This document shows positions 53,194-63,774 of a stretch of 64,000 nt of DNA, piece after piece. This DNA is from Vibrio tasmaniensis. Lineage in GTDB: Bacteria > Pseudomonadota > Gammaproteobacteria > Enterobacterales > Vibrionaceae. The notes under the pieces are model-generated. The model did not search any database, was not told the origin of the DNA, and was given only the letters and a program-made list of their open reading frames with translations. Positions within the stretch are counted from its first letter, which is position 1, and each line of letters begins with the position of its first letter. A program made the position numbers and the translations under genes. The stretch is taken from assembly GCF_024347635.1 (NCBI RefSeq), contig NZ_AP025510.1:620001-684000 (forward strand), given 5' to 3'.

Positions 53194-55173
53194 TTGAGTG
53201 ACATGGCAAAAAATTTAATTCTGTGGCTTGTTATCGCGGTAGTGTTGATGTCGGTATTCCAGAGCTTCGGCCCTGGGGAAAGTAACGGCAGAGCAGTAGA
53301 TTACACCACGTTTGTACAGGAAGTTGGCCAAGGCCAGATTCAAGACGCACAGTTCAATAACAGCGAAATCACTTTCACACGTCGTGGTGGTGGCTCTAAG
53401 TATGTAACTTACATGCCTGTTTATGATCAAAAGCTACTTGATGACTTAATTAATCAAAACGTAAAAGTTCAGGGTACACCACCTGAAGAGCAGAGCCTGC
53501 TTGGCACTATCTTCATCTCATGGTTCCCAATGATCTTACTGATTGGTGTATGGATTTTCTTCATGCGTCAAATGCAAGGCGGCGGCGGCGGTAAAGGCGC
53601 GATGTCTTTTGGTAAGAGCAAAGCTCGAATGATGAGCGAAGAACAAATCAAAACGATGTTTGCTGATGTTGCTGGTTGTGACGAAGCAAAAGAAGACGTG
53701 AAAGAGCTTGTGGATTACCTTCGTGACCCAAGCCGCTTCCAAAAGCTAGGTGGTAAAATCCCGACGGGTATCCTGTTGGTCGGTCCTCCTGGTACTGGTA
53801 AGACGTTGCTTGCAAAAGCGATTGCCGGTGAAGCGAAAGTACCGTTCTTTACTATCTCTGGTTCTGACTTCGTTGAAATGTTTGTTGGTGTTGGTGCATC
53901 TCGTGTGCGTGACATGTTCGAACAAGCGAAGAAAGCAGCACCTTGTATCATCTTTATCGATGAAATCGATGCTGTAGGTCGTCAACGTGGCGCTGGTGTT
54001 GGTGGTGGTCACGATGAACGTGAGCAAACACTTAACCAAATGCTGGTTGAGATGGATGGTTTTGAAGGCAACGAAGGTATTATTGTTATCGCTGCGACTA
54101 ACCGTCCAGATGTACTAGACCCTGCATTACTTCGTCCTGGTCGTTTTGACCGTCAAGTTGTGGTTGGTCTACCTGATGTACGTGGTCGTGAACAGATTCT
54201 TAAAGTACACATGCGTAAAGTGCCACTATCAGGTGATGTTGAACCATCTCTGATTGCTCGTGGTACTCCAGGTTTCTCTGGTGCAGATCTTGCGAACCTT
54301 GTGAACGAGGCGGCGCTATTTGCAGCTCGTGGTAACAAGCGCAATGTATCTATGGTTGAGTTTGAACTTGCGAAAGATAAAATCATGATGGGTGCAGAGC
54401 GCCGTTCAATGGTGATGTCTGAGGAAGTGAAAGAGTCAACGGCTTACCACGAAGCAGGTCACGCAATTGTTGGTCGTTTGGTACCTGAACACGATCCAGT
54501 GTACAAAGTATCAATCATCCCACGTGGTCGTGCGCTTGGTGTAACTATGTACTTACCTGAGCAAGATCGCGTAAGCATGTCTCGCCAACATCTAGAATCA
54601 ATGATCTCTAGCTTGTACGGTGGTCGTCTTGCTGAAGAACTTATCTACGGTAAAGATAAGGTTTCGACTGGTGCGTCAAACGATATCGAGCGTGCAACTG
54701 ATATTGCTCGTAAGATGGTAACGCAGTGGGGCTTCTCTGAGAAACTGGGTCCTCTTCTTTATGCTGAAGAAGAAGGCGAAGTTTTCCTAGGTCGCGGCAT
54801 GAGCCAAGCGAAACATGTTTCTGACGATACAACTCGACTTATCGATGAAGAAATTCGTATCCTTATCGACCGTAACTATGCTCGAGCTAAGCAAATCCTA
54901 GAAGACAATATGGATTTGATGCACTCGATGAAAGATGCGCTTATGAAGTACGAAACGATCGATGCGGGTCAAATTGATGACCTCATGGAACGTAAGACTG
55001 ACATTCGTGAGCCTGCTGGTTGGGGTGACCAGGCGAAAGCAGAACCTGCAAAGGAAGAAGCTAAGCCTGAAGCTAAATCAGAAGAGCAAGCCGAAGCCGA
55101 GCCAAAAGCTGAAGAGTCACAAGTTGAAGACGTTAAGTCTGAATCAGATGATGCTCAAAACAAAGATTCTTAA
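53194..55173 (+). CDS. ftsH: ATP-dependent zinc metalloprotease FtsH
   Basis: A 659-residue membrane-anchored AAA+ protease degrading LpxC, sigma-32 and damaged membrane proteins. Two membrane helices (about 8–25 and 105–123) flank a periplasmic domain. Walker A is GPPGTGKT, Walker [14 protein letters not shown], and [22 protein letters not shown]. The zinc site is HEAGH with a downstream Asp. I keep the TTG at 53194 because GAGAGG is eight bases upstream; ATG 53203 (MAKNLI…) is the alternative with a distant ribosome binding site. The C-terminal tail is an unusual Glu/Lys/Ala-rich stretch of about 45 residues. Confidence 0.95.
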   Translation: MSDMAKNLILWLVIAVVLMSVFQSFGPGESNGRAVDYTTFVQEVGQGQIQDAQFNNSEITFTRRGGGSKYVTYMPVYDQKLLDDLINQNVKVQGTPPEEQSLLGTIFISWFPMILLIGVWIFFMRQMQGGGGGKGAMSFGKSKARMMSEEQIKTMFADVAGCDEAKEDVKELVDYLRDPSRFQKLGGKIPTGILLVGPPGTGKTLLAKAIAGEAKVPFFTISGSDFVEMFVGVGASRVRDMFEQAKKAAPCIIFIDEIDAVGRQRGAGVGGGHDEREQTLNQMLVEMDGFEGNEGIIVIAATNRPDVLDPALLRPGRFDRQVVVGLPDVRGREQILKVHMRKVPLSGDVEPSLIARGTPGFSGADLANLVNEAALFAARGNKRNVSMVEFELAKDKIMMGAERRSMVMSEEVKESTAYHEAGHAIVGRLVPEHDPVYKVSIIPRGRALGVTMYLPEQDRVSMSRQHLESMISSLYGGRLAEELIYGKDKVSTGASNDIERATDIARKMVTQWGFSEKLGPLLYAEEEGEVFLGRGMSQAKHVSDDTTRLIDEEIRILIDRNYARAKQILEDNMDLMHSMKDALMKYETIDAGQIDDLMERKTDIREPAGWGDQAKAEPAKEEAKPEAKSEEQAEAEPKAEESQVEDVKSESDDAQNKDS

Positions 55174-55190
55174 TCACTAAGCTTTAAATT

Positions 55191-55217
55191 AAAACCCTGA
55201 GTACGCTCAGGGTTTTT
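55191..55217 (+). terminator. Terminator of ftsH
   Basis: AAACCCTGAG-TACG-CTCAGGGTTT followed by TTCTG. It separates ftsH from folP–glmM. Confidence 0.92.
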
Positions 55218-55261
55218 CTGTTTATAGCCCAAGATGTTTTTACCTTTAAGACCTGCCTTTC

Positions 55262-56092
55262 ATGATATTAAAAGCACACAATAAAACGCTCGTTTTAGAC
55301 CGCCCTCATGTGATGGGTATCCTCAATGTTACGCCTGACTCTTTCTCTGATGGCGGGAAATTCAACTCTCTAGATAATGCGTTGTTGCAAGCTGAAAGAA
55401 TGATTCAGGCTGGCGTTAGCATCATTGATATTGGTGGTGAATCGACTCGTCCGGGAGCTCCAGACGTTTCCTTAGAGGAAGAATTGGCTCGAGTTATCCC
55501 TGCTATTAAAGCAATTCGCACCAAGTTTGATGTTTGGATCTCTATCGATACCAGCAAAGCAGAAGTGATGCGCCAAGCTGTTGAAGCAGGAGCTGATTTG
55601 ATCAATGATGTCCGCGCACTGCAAGAGCCCGGGGCTCTAGAAGTGGCCGCAGAGGCTAATGTACCTATTTGCTTGATGCACATGAAAGGTCAGCCAAGAA
55701 CCATGCAAGCCAATCCAAGTTACGATGATGTTCTAACGGATGTTGAAGCCTTTTTACAAGAAAGGGTCGAAGCTTGTGAGACTGTCGGTATCTCAAAAGA
55801 GCAGCTGATACTTGATCCTGGTTTTGGTTTTGGTAAAACCATCGAACACAATTACCATTTATTAGCGCACCTTGAAAAGTTTCATACGCTTGGTTTGCCT
55901 GTCTTAGCGGGGATGTCGAGAAAGTCGATGATCTTTAAGCTACTAGACAAAGCCCCAGCTGACTGCATGGTCGCTAGCGTTACTTGCGCAACTATCGCAG
56001 CAATTAAAGGCGCACAAATTATTCGCGTTCACGATGTTGAAGATACATTGGAAGCGATGAAGATAATCGAAGTGATGAATAACAATCACTAA
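55262..56092 (+). CDS. folP: Dihydropteroate synthase
   Basis: A 276-residue TIM-barrel enzyme joining 6-hydroxymethyl-7,8-dihydropterin pyrophosphate with p-aminobenzoate in folate synthesis; target of sulfonamides. Signatures are MGILNVTPDSFSDGG, DIGGESTRPGA, LILDPGFGFGK and GMSRKSMIF. It is 21 bases from glmM, its usual partner. Confidence 0.95.
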   Translation: MILKAHNKTLVLDRPHVMGILNVTPDSFSDGGKFNSLDNALLQAERMIQAGVSIIDIGGESTRPGAPDVSLEEELARVIPAIKAIRTKFDVWISIDTSKAEVMRQAVEAGADLINDVRALQEPGALEVAAEANVPICLMHMKGQPRTMQANPSYDDVLTDVEAFLQERVEACETVGISKEQLILDPGFGFGKTIEHNYHLLAHLEKFHTLGLPVLAGMSRKSMIFKLLDKAPADCMVASVTCATIAAIKGAQIIRVHDVEDTLEAMKIIEVMNNNH

Positions 56093-56113
56093 TCATAATT
56101 AAGGAAAATCAAT

Positions 56114-57454
56114 ATGTCTGATAAAAGACGTTACTTCGGCACCGATGGTGTACGTGGCAAAGTTGGCCAGTACCCAATCACACCTGATTTTGTTTTGAAG
56201 CTTGGCTGGGCTGCCGGTCGTGTTCTTGCAAAGCAGGGCACAAAGAAAGTGATCATTGGTAAAGATACTCGTATCTCTGGCTACATGCTTGAGTCTGCAC
56301 TAGAAGCGGGACTTGCTGCTGCTGGTCTTCAGGCTACGTTTACTGGCCCAATGCCAACACCTGCCGTTGCTTACTTAACACAAACTTTCCGTGCTGAAGC
56401 GGGAATTGTTATATCTGCATCGCACAATCCCTTCTATGACAACGGCATCAAGTTCTTCTCTTCTGAAGGTACGAAGTTGTCGGATGACATTGAACTCGCC
56501 ATCGAAGCTGAGCTAGACAAAGATATCGAGTGCGTGGAATCTTCCGAATTAGGTAAAGCGGTACGCCTAAATGATGCTGCAGGCCGTTATATTGAATTTT
56601 GTAAAAGTACATTCCCACACAAAATGACGCTAGCTGGTATGAAAATTGTGGTTGATTGCGCACATGGTGCGACTTACCACATTGCGCCGGCTGTATTTAA
56701 AGAGCTGGGTGCTGAGGTTATTGCGATTGGTGTGGAGCCAAATGGCACTAACATCAACCACGAAGTCGGTGCGACTGATGTACGCGCTCTGCAAGCTAAA
56801 GTGCTTGAAGAAAAAGCGGCGTTGGGCCTTGGCTTTGATGGTGATGGTGATCGTATTATCATGGTTGACGAGCTAGGCAACAAAGTTGATGGTGACCAAA
56901 TTGCTTACATTATTGCGCGCGATGCACTGCGTCGTGGTGAGTTGAAAGGTGGCGTTGTTGGTACACTAATGACTAACCTTGGGATGGAAAACGGCCTTAA
57001 GCAGTTAGGTATTCCGTTTGTACGTGCTGCTGTCGGCGACCGTTACGTTATGGAACAGCTTCTGGCTAAAGGTTGGAAGATCGGTGCTGAGAACTCGGGT
57101 CACGTTATCCTATTAGATAAAGTGACGACCGGTGATGCTATCGTTGCTGCTCTGCAAGTATTGGCCTCAGTTGTCGATAGTGAAATGACACTGAATGAGC
57201 TTTCTCAAGGTATGACGTTATACCCTCAAGTTCTAGAAAATGTTCGTTTCAGTGGTGATTCAAACCCACTAGAAGCAGAGGCCGTGAAAGCGGCTGTTAT
57301 TGAAGTCGAGACGGAACTCGGTGAGAAAGGTCGTGTGCTATTACGCAAATCGGGTACTGAGCCACTACTGCGCGTAATGGTCGAAGGTGAAGATGCTGAA
57401 CTTGTTCAGAGTTCTGCACTGAAAATTGCTGATGCAGTAAAAGCGAATTGCTAA
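56114..57454 (+). CDS. glmM: Phosphoglucosamine mutase
   Basis: A 446-residue mutase turning GlcN-6-P into GlcN-1-P for UDP-GlcNAc synthesis. The active-site serine is in [12 protein letters not shown], the metal loop is DGDGDRI, the sugar loop GAENSGH and the phosphate loop [10 protein letters not shown]. It starts [15 protein letters not shown] as usual. Operon with folP; a strong terminator follows. Confidence 0.96.
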   Translation: MSDKRRYFGTDGVRGKVGQYPITPDFVLKLGWAAGRVLAKQGTKKVIIGKDTRISGYMLESALEAGLAAAGLQATFTGPMPTPAVAYLTQTFRAEAGIVISASHNPFYDNGIKFFSSEGTKLSDDIELAIEAELDKDIECVESSELGKAVRLNDAAGRYIEFCKSTFPHKMTLAGMKIVVDCAHGATYHIAPAVFKELGAEVIAIGVEPNGTNINHEVGATDVRALQAKVLEEKAALGLGFDGDGDRIIMVDELGNKVDGDQIAYIIARDALRRGELKGGVVGTLMTNLGMENGLKQLGIPFVRAAVGDRYVMEQLLAKGWKIGAENSGHVILLDKVTTGDAIVAALQVLASVVDSEMTLNELSQGMTLYPQVLENVRFSGDSNPLEAEAVKAAVIEVETELGEKGRVLLRKSGTEPLLRVMVEGEDAELVQSSALKIADAVKANC

Positions 57455-57521
57455 TAAAACATTTGTCGTAACAGGCAAAGTCGGTCTCACTTGTGGGGGC
57501 CGGGTTTTAGTTATGTGATGA

Positions 57522-57558
57522 TTAAAAAGGGACGCAAATGAGTTTTGCGTCCCTTTTG
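57522..57558 (+). terminator. Terminator of folP–glmM
   Basis: AAAAGGGACGCAAA-TGAG-TTTTGCGTCCCTTTT, with extra T-runs after; works on both strands. Confidence 0.93.
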
Positions 57559-57732
57559 CCCTTTTTTTGACCACTTGCTTGGTAAAGGCTTATTTTTTAG
57601 TAAATTCCTCTTGTCAGTCATCGTCGCATTCGCTAGTATTGCTCGGCCTTCAGTTAGGAGGTCGCTAGCCTTGTTCTTAAAAATAGTTTTTTGAACGGCG
57701 CTGGCTCAACAATTAGGAACATAGGTGGAAAA

Positions 57733-58065
57733 ATGTTTACAGTTCTACTTGTGATTTACCTGTTGGCAGCGCTTGGTGTAATTGGCCTAGTGTTGATTCA
57801 ACAAGGTAAAGGCGCAGATATGGGAGCCTCTTTCGGTGCTGGCGCTTCAAACACTGTGTTTGGTGCTGGTGGCTCAGGAAATTTCCTTACCCGAATGACT
57901 GCAATTTTTGCAACTACATTTTTTATCCTTAGCTTAGTGCTTGGTAATATGTCTACACATAAAACTGAGTCACAGTGGATTGACCCGACCCAAGGTCAGG
58001 TGATTCAACAAGCTGAAGATGCAGTGAGTGAAGTTCCGGCGCAAGGCGACGAAATTCCACAATAA
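57733..58065 (+). CDS. secG: Preprotein translocase subunit SecG
   Basis: A 110-residue two-helix membrane protein of the SecYEG translocon. The conserved loop [19 protein letters not shown] and [15 protein letters not shown] are present. ATG 57733 is preceded by AGGTGG; an upstream in-frame start at 57691 would add 14 residues absent from the family. The tRNA-Leu gene starts 16 bases after its stop, so tRNAs and secG may share a transcript as in E. coli. Confidence 0.94.
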   Translation: MFTVLLVIYLLAALGVIGLVLIQQGKGADMGASFGAGASNTVFGAGGSGNFLTRMTAIFATTFFILSLVLGNMSTHKTESQWIDPTQGQVIQQAEDAVSEVPAQGDEIPQ

Positions 58066-58081
58066 TCTGTAAAGATTTGAT

Positions 58082-58166
58082 GCCGAGATGGTGAAATTGG
58101 TAGACACGCTAGCATGAGGTGCTAGTGCCTTAGGGTGTGAGGGTTCGAGTCCCTCTCTCGGCACCA
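58082..58166 (+). tRNA. tRNA-Leu (GAG)
   Basis: 85 bases with a class-II long variable arm, GGTTCGAGTCC T-arm and encoded CCA. The acceptor GCCGAGA pairs with TCTCGGC. The anticodon loop ATGAGGT gives GAG. The order secG–tRNA-Leu(GAG)–tRNA-fMet–rimP–nusA is that of E. coli (leuU, metY). Confidence 0.97.
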
Positions 58167-58219
58167 TGTTTACAAACTTGTAAAACATCTTGTTGGGCGT
58201 ATAATGCTCACAAGTCGGA

Positions 58220-58296
<77 letters not shown>

Positions 58297-58411
58297 ATTT
58301 CAATGCTATTATATAGCTTGTATTGGTAGCAAGTTTGCACAGTGTGAACCTCACTGTGAGTTAAGTGTGATATCAAATATGATGACACTTAACATATAAG
58401 GGTCCAGCAAC

Positions 58412-58439
58412 AAAAACCCCGGCTTATACGGGGTTTTTT
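58412..58439 (+). terminator. First terminator between tRNA-fMet and rimP
   Basis: AAAACCCCG / CGGGGTTTT stem with TTTTTTG tail, ending the tRNA transcript or partly attenuating the downstream operon. Confidence 0.9.
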
Positions 58440-58442
58440 GTT

Positions 58443-58470
58443 ATCTAAGCATTTATAAATGCATTTAGAT
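58443..58470 (+). other. AU-rich hairpin between the two rimP leader terminators
   Basis: ATCTAA-GCATTTA / TAAATGC-A-TTTAGAT, a long imperfect palindrome with a small bulge, no T-run. It may be an antiterminator or spacer; undefined. Confidence 0.45.
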
Positions 58471-58496
58471 GATAATGTTTGCTTGGAATTTAAATT

Positions 58497-58517
58497 GGGC
58501 TTTGAGCCCTTTTTTTG
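58497..58517 (+). terminator. Second terminator (attenuator) immediately before rimP
   Basis: GGGCT-TTG-AGCCC followed by eight T, ending 17 bases before the rimP ATG and only a few bases before its GGAG. All transcription from the tRNA side must pass it, so it is well placed for NusA-dependent autoregulation. Confidence 0.82.
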
Positions 58518-58533
58518 TTTCTGGAGTGGTTAA

Positions 58534-58989
58534 ATGACTGGTTTAGAAAGACAACTTACTGAAATGCTTGACGCTCCAGTAGCAGCATCAGGTTATGAGT
58601 TAGTTGGATTAGAATTTATTCGTGCTGGTGAGCACTCAACGCTACGCATTTACATCGATTCACCAAATGGTATCAATGTAGATGATTGCTCTGAAGTTAG
58701 CCACCAAGTAAGTGCCGTAATGGACGTTGAAGATCCAATTTCAGTGGCTTATAACCTTGAAGTGTCTTCACCAGGTTTAGAGAGACCACTGTTCAAAGCT
58801 GAGCATTACCAACAATTTATTGGTCACGAGGTAAGCATCGTTTTGAAAATGGCTGTTGGCAACCGTCGTAAATGGAAAGGTGATATCCAATCTATCGAAG
58901 GCGAGACAGTGAAAGTATTGGTTGAAGGACAAGAAGAAGAATTCGTCCTGAGCAATATTGCGAAAGCTAACCTGATCCCTAAATTTTAG
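58534..58989 (+). CDS. rimP: Ribosome maturation factor RimP
   Basis: A 151-residue 30S assembly factor. It has an N-terminal alpha/beta domain ([43 protein letters not shown]) and a C-terminal SH3-like domain. The [12 protein letters not shown] motif is diagnostic. CTGGAG precedes the ATG. First gene of the rimP–nusA–infB–rbfA–truB operon. Confidence 0.95.
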   Translation: MTGLERQLTEMLDAPVAASGYELVGLEFIRAGEHSTLRIYIDSPNGINVDDCSEVSHQVSAVMDVEDPISVAYNLEVSSPGLERPLFKAEHYQQFIGHEVSIVLKMAVGNRRKWKGDIQSIEGETVKVLVEGQEEEFVLSNIAKANLIPKF

Positions 58990-59024
58990 TTCTCCTAGAG
59001 AGAAGAGCTTAAGAGGCTAGATTA

Positions 59025-60512
59025 ATGAACAAAGAAATTTTGGCGGTAGTAGAAGCTGTTTCTAATGAGAAAGCAGTTCCTCGTGAGCGTATTTTTGAAG
59101 CGCTTGAAATCGCGCTTGCAACGGCAACAAAAAAGAAAAGCGAACTAGAAATCGAAGTTCGTGTTGAGATTGACCGTAAAACGGGTAATTTCGAAACTTT
59201 CCGCCGTTGGGAAGCTGTTGAGGAAGTTGAATTCCCAACAAAAGAAATCTCTATTGAAGCTGCAAAGTACGATGATCCAGAGATCGAACTTGGCGGTTTC
59301 ATCGAAGATGATATCGAATCAGTAACGTTTGACCGTATTACGACTCAAACAGCTAAGCAAGTTATCGTACAGAAAGTACGTGAAGCTGAACGCGCTCAAA
59401 TCGTTGAACAGTTTATTGATAACGAAGGCGAGCTAGTTACTGGCGCAGTTAAGAAAGTTAACCGTGACACAGTGATTCTAGATCTAGGTAACAACGCTGA
59501 AGCGGTAATCCTTCGTGATGACCAACTTCCTCGTGAAAACTTCCGTCCAGGTGACCGTGTTCGTGGTCTTCTATACGCAGTTAAGCCAGAAGCTCGCGGC
59601 TTCCAGCTGTTTGTTACTCGTTCTAAGCCAGAAATGCTAGCTGAACTATTCCGTGTTGAAGTGCCTGAGATTGGTGAAGAGCTAATTGAACTTAAAGGTG
59701 CTGCACGTGACGCTGGTTCTCGTGCTAAAATCGCCGTTAAAACAAACGACAAACGTATTGACCCTGTTGGTGCGTGTGTTGGTATGCGTGGCGCACGTGT
59801 ACAAGCTGTATCTAACGACCTTGGCGGTGAGCGTATCGATATCGTGCTTTGGGATGATAACCCGGCGCAATTCGTTATCAATGCAATGGCTCCTGCTGAT
59901 GTTGCTTCTATCATCGTTGATGAAGATACGCACTCAATGGACATCGCGGTTGAAGCTGACAACCTAGCGCAAGCTATCGGTCGTAGCGGTCAAAACGTAC
60001 GTCTAGCGTCTCAACTTACTGGTTGGGAACTGAACGTAATGACTGTTGCTGATCTAGAGAAGAAGCACCAAGAAGAAGCTGTTGCTTCTATTGAAAACTT
60101 CATGAAGCACCTAGATATCGAAGAAGACTTTGCTCAAATGCTTGTTGAAGAAGGCTTCTCTACGCTTGAAGAAGTAGCCTACGTTCCTGTGAACGAGCTT
60201 CTTGAAGTCGATGGTCTAGATGAAGGTATCGTTGAAGAATTGCGTAACCGCGCGAAAGACGCACTGACAACTCTAGCGCTAGCGAAAGAAGAAACTTTCG
60301 ATGGTGTTGAGCCAGCTGAAGACCTACTTGCACTTGAAGGTCTTGAGCGTGAAATGGCTTACAAGCTAGCAGCAAAAGGCGTTGCGACATTGGAAGACCT
60401 AGCTGACCAAGGCGTTGATGAACTAGAAGGCATCGAAGACCTAACTGCAGAGCGTGCAGGCGAGCTAATTATGGCTGCGCGTAACATCTGTTGGTTCGGC
60501 GACGAAGAATAA
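59025..60512 (+). CDS. nusA: Transcription termination/antitermination factor NusA
   Basis: A 495-residue factor that binds RNA polymerase and modulates pausing and termination. It contains an N-terminal RNAP-binding domain (1–130), S1 domain (about 135–200), KH1/KH2 with [22 protein letters not shown] and [15 protein letters not shown], and two C-terminal acidic repeats (about 365–420 and 440–490). It probably autoregulates its operon through the leader terminators. Confidence 0.96.
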   Translation: MNKEILAVVEAVSNEKAVPRERIFEALEIALATATKKKSELEIEVRVEIDRKTGNFETFRRWEAVEEVEFPTKEISIEAAKYDDPEIELGGFIEDDIESVTFDRITTQTAKQVIVQKVREAERAQIVEQFIDNEGELVTGAVKKVNRDTVILDLGNNAEAVILRDDQLPRENFRPGDRVRGLLYAVKPEARGFQLFVTRSKPEMLAELFRVEVPEIGEELIELKGAARDAGSRAKIAVKTNDKRIDPVGACVGMRGARVQAVSNDLGGERIDIVLWDDNPAQFVINAMAPADVASIIVDEDTHSMDIAVEADNLAQAIGRSGQNVRLASQLTGWELNVMTVADLEKKHQEEAVASIENFMKHLDIEEDFAQMLVEEGFSTLEEVAYVPVNELLEVDGLDEGIVEELRNRAKDALTTLALAKEETFDGVEPAEDLLALEGLEREMAYKLAAKGVATLEDLADQGVDELEGIEDLTAERAGELIMAARNICWFGDEE

Positions 60513-60534
60513 TTCAGCAAGGAGAGAGAGCGGT

Positions 60535-63225
60535 ATGACACAATTAACAGTTAAAGCACTGAGTGAAGAGATTGGTACGCCAGTTGACCGCTTAATTGAA
60601 CAACTTGCTGATGCAGGCATGAAGAAAGCAGGGTCGGACCAAGTGACTGATTCAGAGAAGCAAACATTGCTAACGCACCTTAAAAAGGAGCACGGCGATA
60701 CTTCTGGTGAAACAGAACCGACTCGTTTAACTCTTCAACGCAAGACCCGCAGCACGCTAAGTGTTGCCGCTGGAGGCGGTAAGAGTAAGGATGTTCAAGT
60801 TGAGGTACGTAAAAAGCGTACTTACGTGAAGCGCAGCACTATTGAAGATGAAGCGAAACGTGAAGCTGAGGAAGTAGCTAATCGTGAAGCGGAAGAGAAA
60901 GCACAACGCGATGCTGAAGAGCAAGCGAAACGTGATGCTGCAGAGAAAGCACAGCGCGAAGCCGAAGCAAAAGTAACACGTGAAGCGGATGCAAAACGTG
61001 ATGCTGAAGAGAAGGCTCAACGCGCACAAGCTGAAAAGGCTAAAAAAGACATGAATTCAAAAAATGCAGACGCTAACGCACAAGCGAAAAAAGAAGCGGA
61101 TGAACTTAAAGCTCGTCAAGAGCAAGAAGCAACTCGTAAAGCCGAAGCTGAAGCAGCTAAGCTTGTTGAAGAAGCTCGTAAGTTAGCAGAAGAGAACCAA
61201 GAACGTTGGTCTGAAGAAGAGAAGAAGAAGAAAGAGCAAGAGAAATCTGCGGATTACCATGTGACTACTTCTACTTACGCTCGTGAAGCTGAAGATGCGG
61301 CAGACAAAAAAGACGAGAAAGCACCTCGTCGTCGCAAGAAGAAACCAGCTCCAGCTGCTCAACCTGGCAATAACCGTGGTGGTCGTAACCAACGTGGTCG
61401 TGGCGGTAAAGGTAAGCTTGCTAAACCAACTTCAATGCAGCAAGGCTTCGATAAGTCAGCGACTGTTGCAAAATCTGACGTTGCTATCGGCGAAACGATC
61501 GTTGTTTCTGAACTGGCTAGCAAAATGTCAGTTAAAGCAACTGAAGTTATCAAAGTAATGATGAAGATGGGCGCTATGGCGACTATCAACCAAGTGATCG
61601 ACCAAGAAACAGCACAACTTGTTGCTGAAGAAATGGGTCACAAGGTAATCCTACGTAAAGAAAACGAACTTGAAGAAGCAGTACTAGCTGACCGTGATAG
61701 CGATGCTATCGCTGAAGGTCGTGCTCCTGTTGTTACTATCATGGGTCACGTTGACCACGGTAAAACTTCAACACTTGACTACATTCGTAAAGCACACGTT
61801 GCTTCTGGCGAAGCTGGCGGTATCACGCAGCACATTGGTGCTTACCACGTAGATACTGACAACGGCATGATCACTTTCCTTGATACTCCTGGACACGCGG
61901 CCTTTACTGCTATGCGTGCTCGTGGTGCTCAAGCGACAGATATCGTTGTACTAGTAGTTGCAGCAGATGATGGCGTAATGCCACAAACAATCGAAGCAAT
62001 CCAGCACGCGAAAGCGGCAGGCGTTCCTCTGATTGTTGCTGTGAACAAGATCGATAAAGAGGGTGCAAACCCAGACAACGTTAAGAATGAGCTAGCTCAA
62101 TACGACGTTATCCCTGAAGAATGGGGCGGTGAGAACATCTTCGTTCACATCTCTGCAAAACAGGGTACAAACATCGATGGTCTTCTAGAGTCTATCCTTC
62201 TTCAGTCTGAAGTTCTTGAGCTTACAGCGGTTAAAGAAGGCATGGCATCTGGTGTTGTTGTTGAATCTCGTCTTGATAAAGGTCGCGGTCCAGTTGCAAC
62301 AGTACTAGTACAGTCTGGTACTCTAAACAAAGGCGATATCGTTCTTTGTGGTCAAGAGTACGGCCGTGTTCGTGCAATGCGCGATGAAAACGGTAAAGAC
62401 ATCGAAACTGCAGGTCCATCTATCCCTGTAGAAATTCTAGGTCTTTCTGGCGTTCCTGCTTCAGGTGATGAAGCGACTGTTGTACGTGATGAGCGTAAAG
62501 CGCGTGAAGTTGCAAACTACCGTCAAGGTAAATTCCGTGATGTTAAACTAGCTCGCCAACAAAAAGCGAAACTAGAAAACATGTTCGCGAACATGACGGC
62601 AGGCGAAGTTGCTGAACTTAACGTTGTACTTAAAGCTGACGTTCAAGGTTCTGTAGAAGCGATTGCTGACTCTCTACTGAAACTGTCAACTGACGAAGTT
62701 AAAGTGAACATCGTAGGTTCTGGTGTTGGTGGTATTACTGAAACTGACGCAACGCTTGCTGCAGCTTCTAACGCTATCATTCTTGGTTTCAACGTTCGTG
62801 CTGACGCAACTGCGCGTAATACAGTTCAGAACGAAAACCTAGATCTACGTTACTACTCAATCATCTACCAACTGATTGACGAAGTTAAACAGGCAATGGG
62901 CGGTATGCTTGCTCCTGAATTCCGTCAAGAAATCATTGGTCTTGCACAAGTTCGTGACGTATTTAAGTCGCCTAAACTTGGTGCAATCGCTGGTTGTATT
63001 GTTACTGAAGGTACGATTAAGCGTAGCAACCCAATCCGTGTACTTCGTGAAAACGTTGTTATCTACGAAGGTGAACTAGAGTCACTTCGTCGCTTTAAAG
63101 ATGACGTTCAAGAAGTTAAGAATGGTTACGAGTGTGGTGTTGGCGTTAAGAACTACAACGACGTTCGCGTTGGTGACCAGATCGAAGTATTCGAAATCGT
63201 TGAGGTTAAACGTACTCTAGACTAA
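60535..63225 (+). CDS. infB: Translation initiation factor IF-2
   Basis: An 896-residue GTPase that places fMet-tRNA on the 30S subunit. The N domain is followed by a highly charged Ala/Glu/Lys/Arg stretch (residues about 100–225) built from nine-residue-like AKRDAEE repeats. The G domain has [17 protein letters not shown] and NKIDKEG, then domains II–IV. Shorter forms from internal starts are known in E. coli; Met173 (AAAAGG about 11 bases upstream) is a weak candidate. The upstream tRNA-fMet gene encodes its ligand. Confidence 0.96.
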   Translation: MTQLTVKALSEEIGTPVDRLIEQLADAGMKKAGSDQVTDSEKQTLLTHLKKEHGDTSGETEPTRLTLQRKTRSTLSVAAGGGKSKDVQVEVRKKRTYVKRSTIEDEAKREAEEVANREAEEKAQRDAEEQAKRDAAEKAQREAEAKVTREADAKRDAEEKAQRAQAEKAKKDMNSKNADANAQAKKEADELKARQEQEATRKAEAEAAKLVEEARKLAEENQERWSEEEKKKKEQEKSADYHVTTSTYAREAEDAADKKDEKAPRRRKKKPAPAAQPGNNRGGRNQRGRGGKGKLAKPTSMQQGFDKSATVAKSDVAIGETIVVSELASKMSVKATEVIKVMMKMGAMATINQVIDQETAQLVAEEMGHKVILRKENELEEAVLADRDSDAIAEGRAPVVTIMGHVDHGKTSTLDYIRKAHVASGEAGGITQHIGAYHVDTDNGMITFLDTPGHAAFTAMRARGAQATDIVVLVVAADDGVMPQTIEAIQHAKAAGVPLIVAVNKIDKEGANPDNVKNELAQYDVIPEEWGGENIFVHISAKQGTNIDGLLESILLQSEVLELTAVKEGMASGVVVESRLDKGRGPVATVLVQSGTLNKGDIVLCGQEYGRVRAMRDENGKDIETAGPSIPVEILGLSGVPASGDEATVVRDERKAREVANYRQGKFRDVKLARQQKAKLENMFANMTAGEVAELNVVLKADVQGSVEAIADSLLKLSTDEVKVNIVGSGVGGITETDATLAAASNAIILGFNVRADATARNTVQNENLDLRYYSIIYQLIDEVKQAMGGMLAPEFRQEIIGLAQVRDVFKSPKLGAIAGCIVTEGTIKRSNPIRVLRENVVIYEGELESLRRFKDDVQEVKNGYECGVGVKNYNDVRVGDQIEVFEIVEVKRTLD

Positions 63226-63308
63226 TCAGTCTGTACGACTCGACATATTGACTAAGGTTACTAACATTACTAATAAAGGTAATAAGGTAATCGGTTGTTG
63301 AATACACC

Positions 63309-63339
63309 ATGGGGGGCTGGTAATTACCAAGCCCCCCAT
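63309..63339 (+). other. Strong hairpin between infB and rbfA
   Basis: ATGGGGGGCTGGTAA / TTACCA-A-GCCCCCCAT, 15 pairs with one bulged A, followed by CTTTCT. It lies in a 135-base gap of an otherwise tight operon and ends 21 bases before the rbfA start. It may be an attenuator or an RNase III processing site; the U-run is poor for a full terminator. Confidence 0.75.
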
Positions 63340-63360
63340 CTTTCTAAGTGAGAAAAGAAA

Positions 63361-63774
63361 ATGTCAAAAGAATTTAGCCGCACACAACGTGTGTCTCAGC
63401 AGCTTCAAAAGGAGCTTGCGCTTATCTTACAACGTGAAGTTCGTGACTCACGTATCGGTATGGTAACGATCTCAGACGTAGAAGTGTCTCGTGACCTTGC
63501 TTACGCAAAAGTGTTCGTTACTTTCCTATGTATCGGTGAGCAAACACCTGAATCATGTCTTGCTGCTCTTAAAGAGCATGAAGTGCCAGTTCGTATGGCT
63601 CTTGGTAAGCGTATTCGTCACCGCCTAACGCCTGAAGTACGTTTTACTTACGACAACACACTAGTAGAAGGCATGCGTATGTCTAACCTAGTAAGTGAAG
63701 TTTTAAACGACGATAAGCGCAAGCAAGAAGAGTCTGGCCGTACTGACGAAACTCAGTCTAAGGACGAAGAGTAA
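63361..63774 (+). CDS. rbfA: 30S ribosome-binding factor RbfA
   Basis: A 137-residue KH-type cold-shock factor for 16S rRNA 5'-end maturation. Visible are [44 protein letters not shown] and the [12 protein letters not shown] motif; the acidic C-terminal tail is longer than the core. Its stop shares a base with the truB ATG (TAATG). Confidence 0.95.
   Translation: MSKEFSRTQRVSQQLQKELALILQREVRDSRIGMVTISDVEVSRDLAYAKVFVTFLCIGEQTPESCLAALKEHEVPVRMALGKRIRHRLTPEVRFTYDNTLVEGMRMSNLVSEVLNDDKRKQEESGRTDETQSKDEE

Noticed and set aside
59396..59962. 188-codon frame on the minus strand inside nusA
   Set aside because: Ser/Arg-rich antisense shadow of a highly codon-biased gene; no start signals and a firm gene on the other strand.
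60835..61250. Repeat array or inserted element in the infB 5' part
   Set aside because: The repetitive charged Ala/Glu/Lys/Arg codons are the normal variable linker of IF-2 in gammaproteobacteria.
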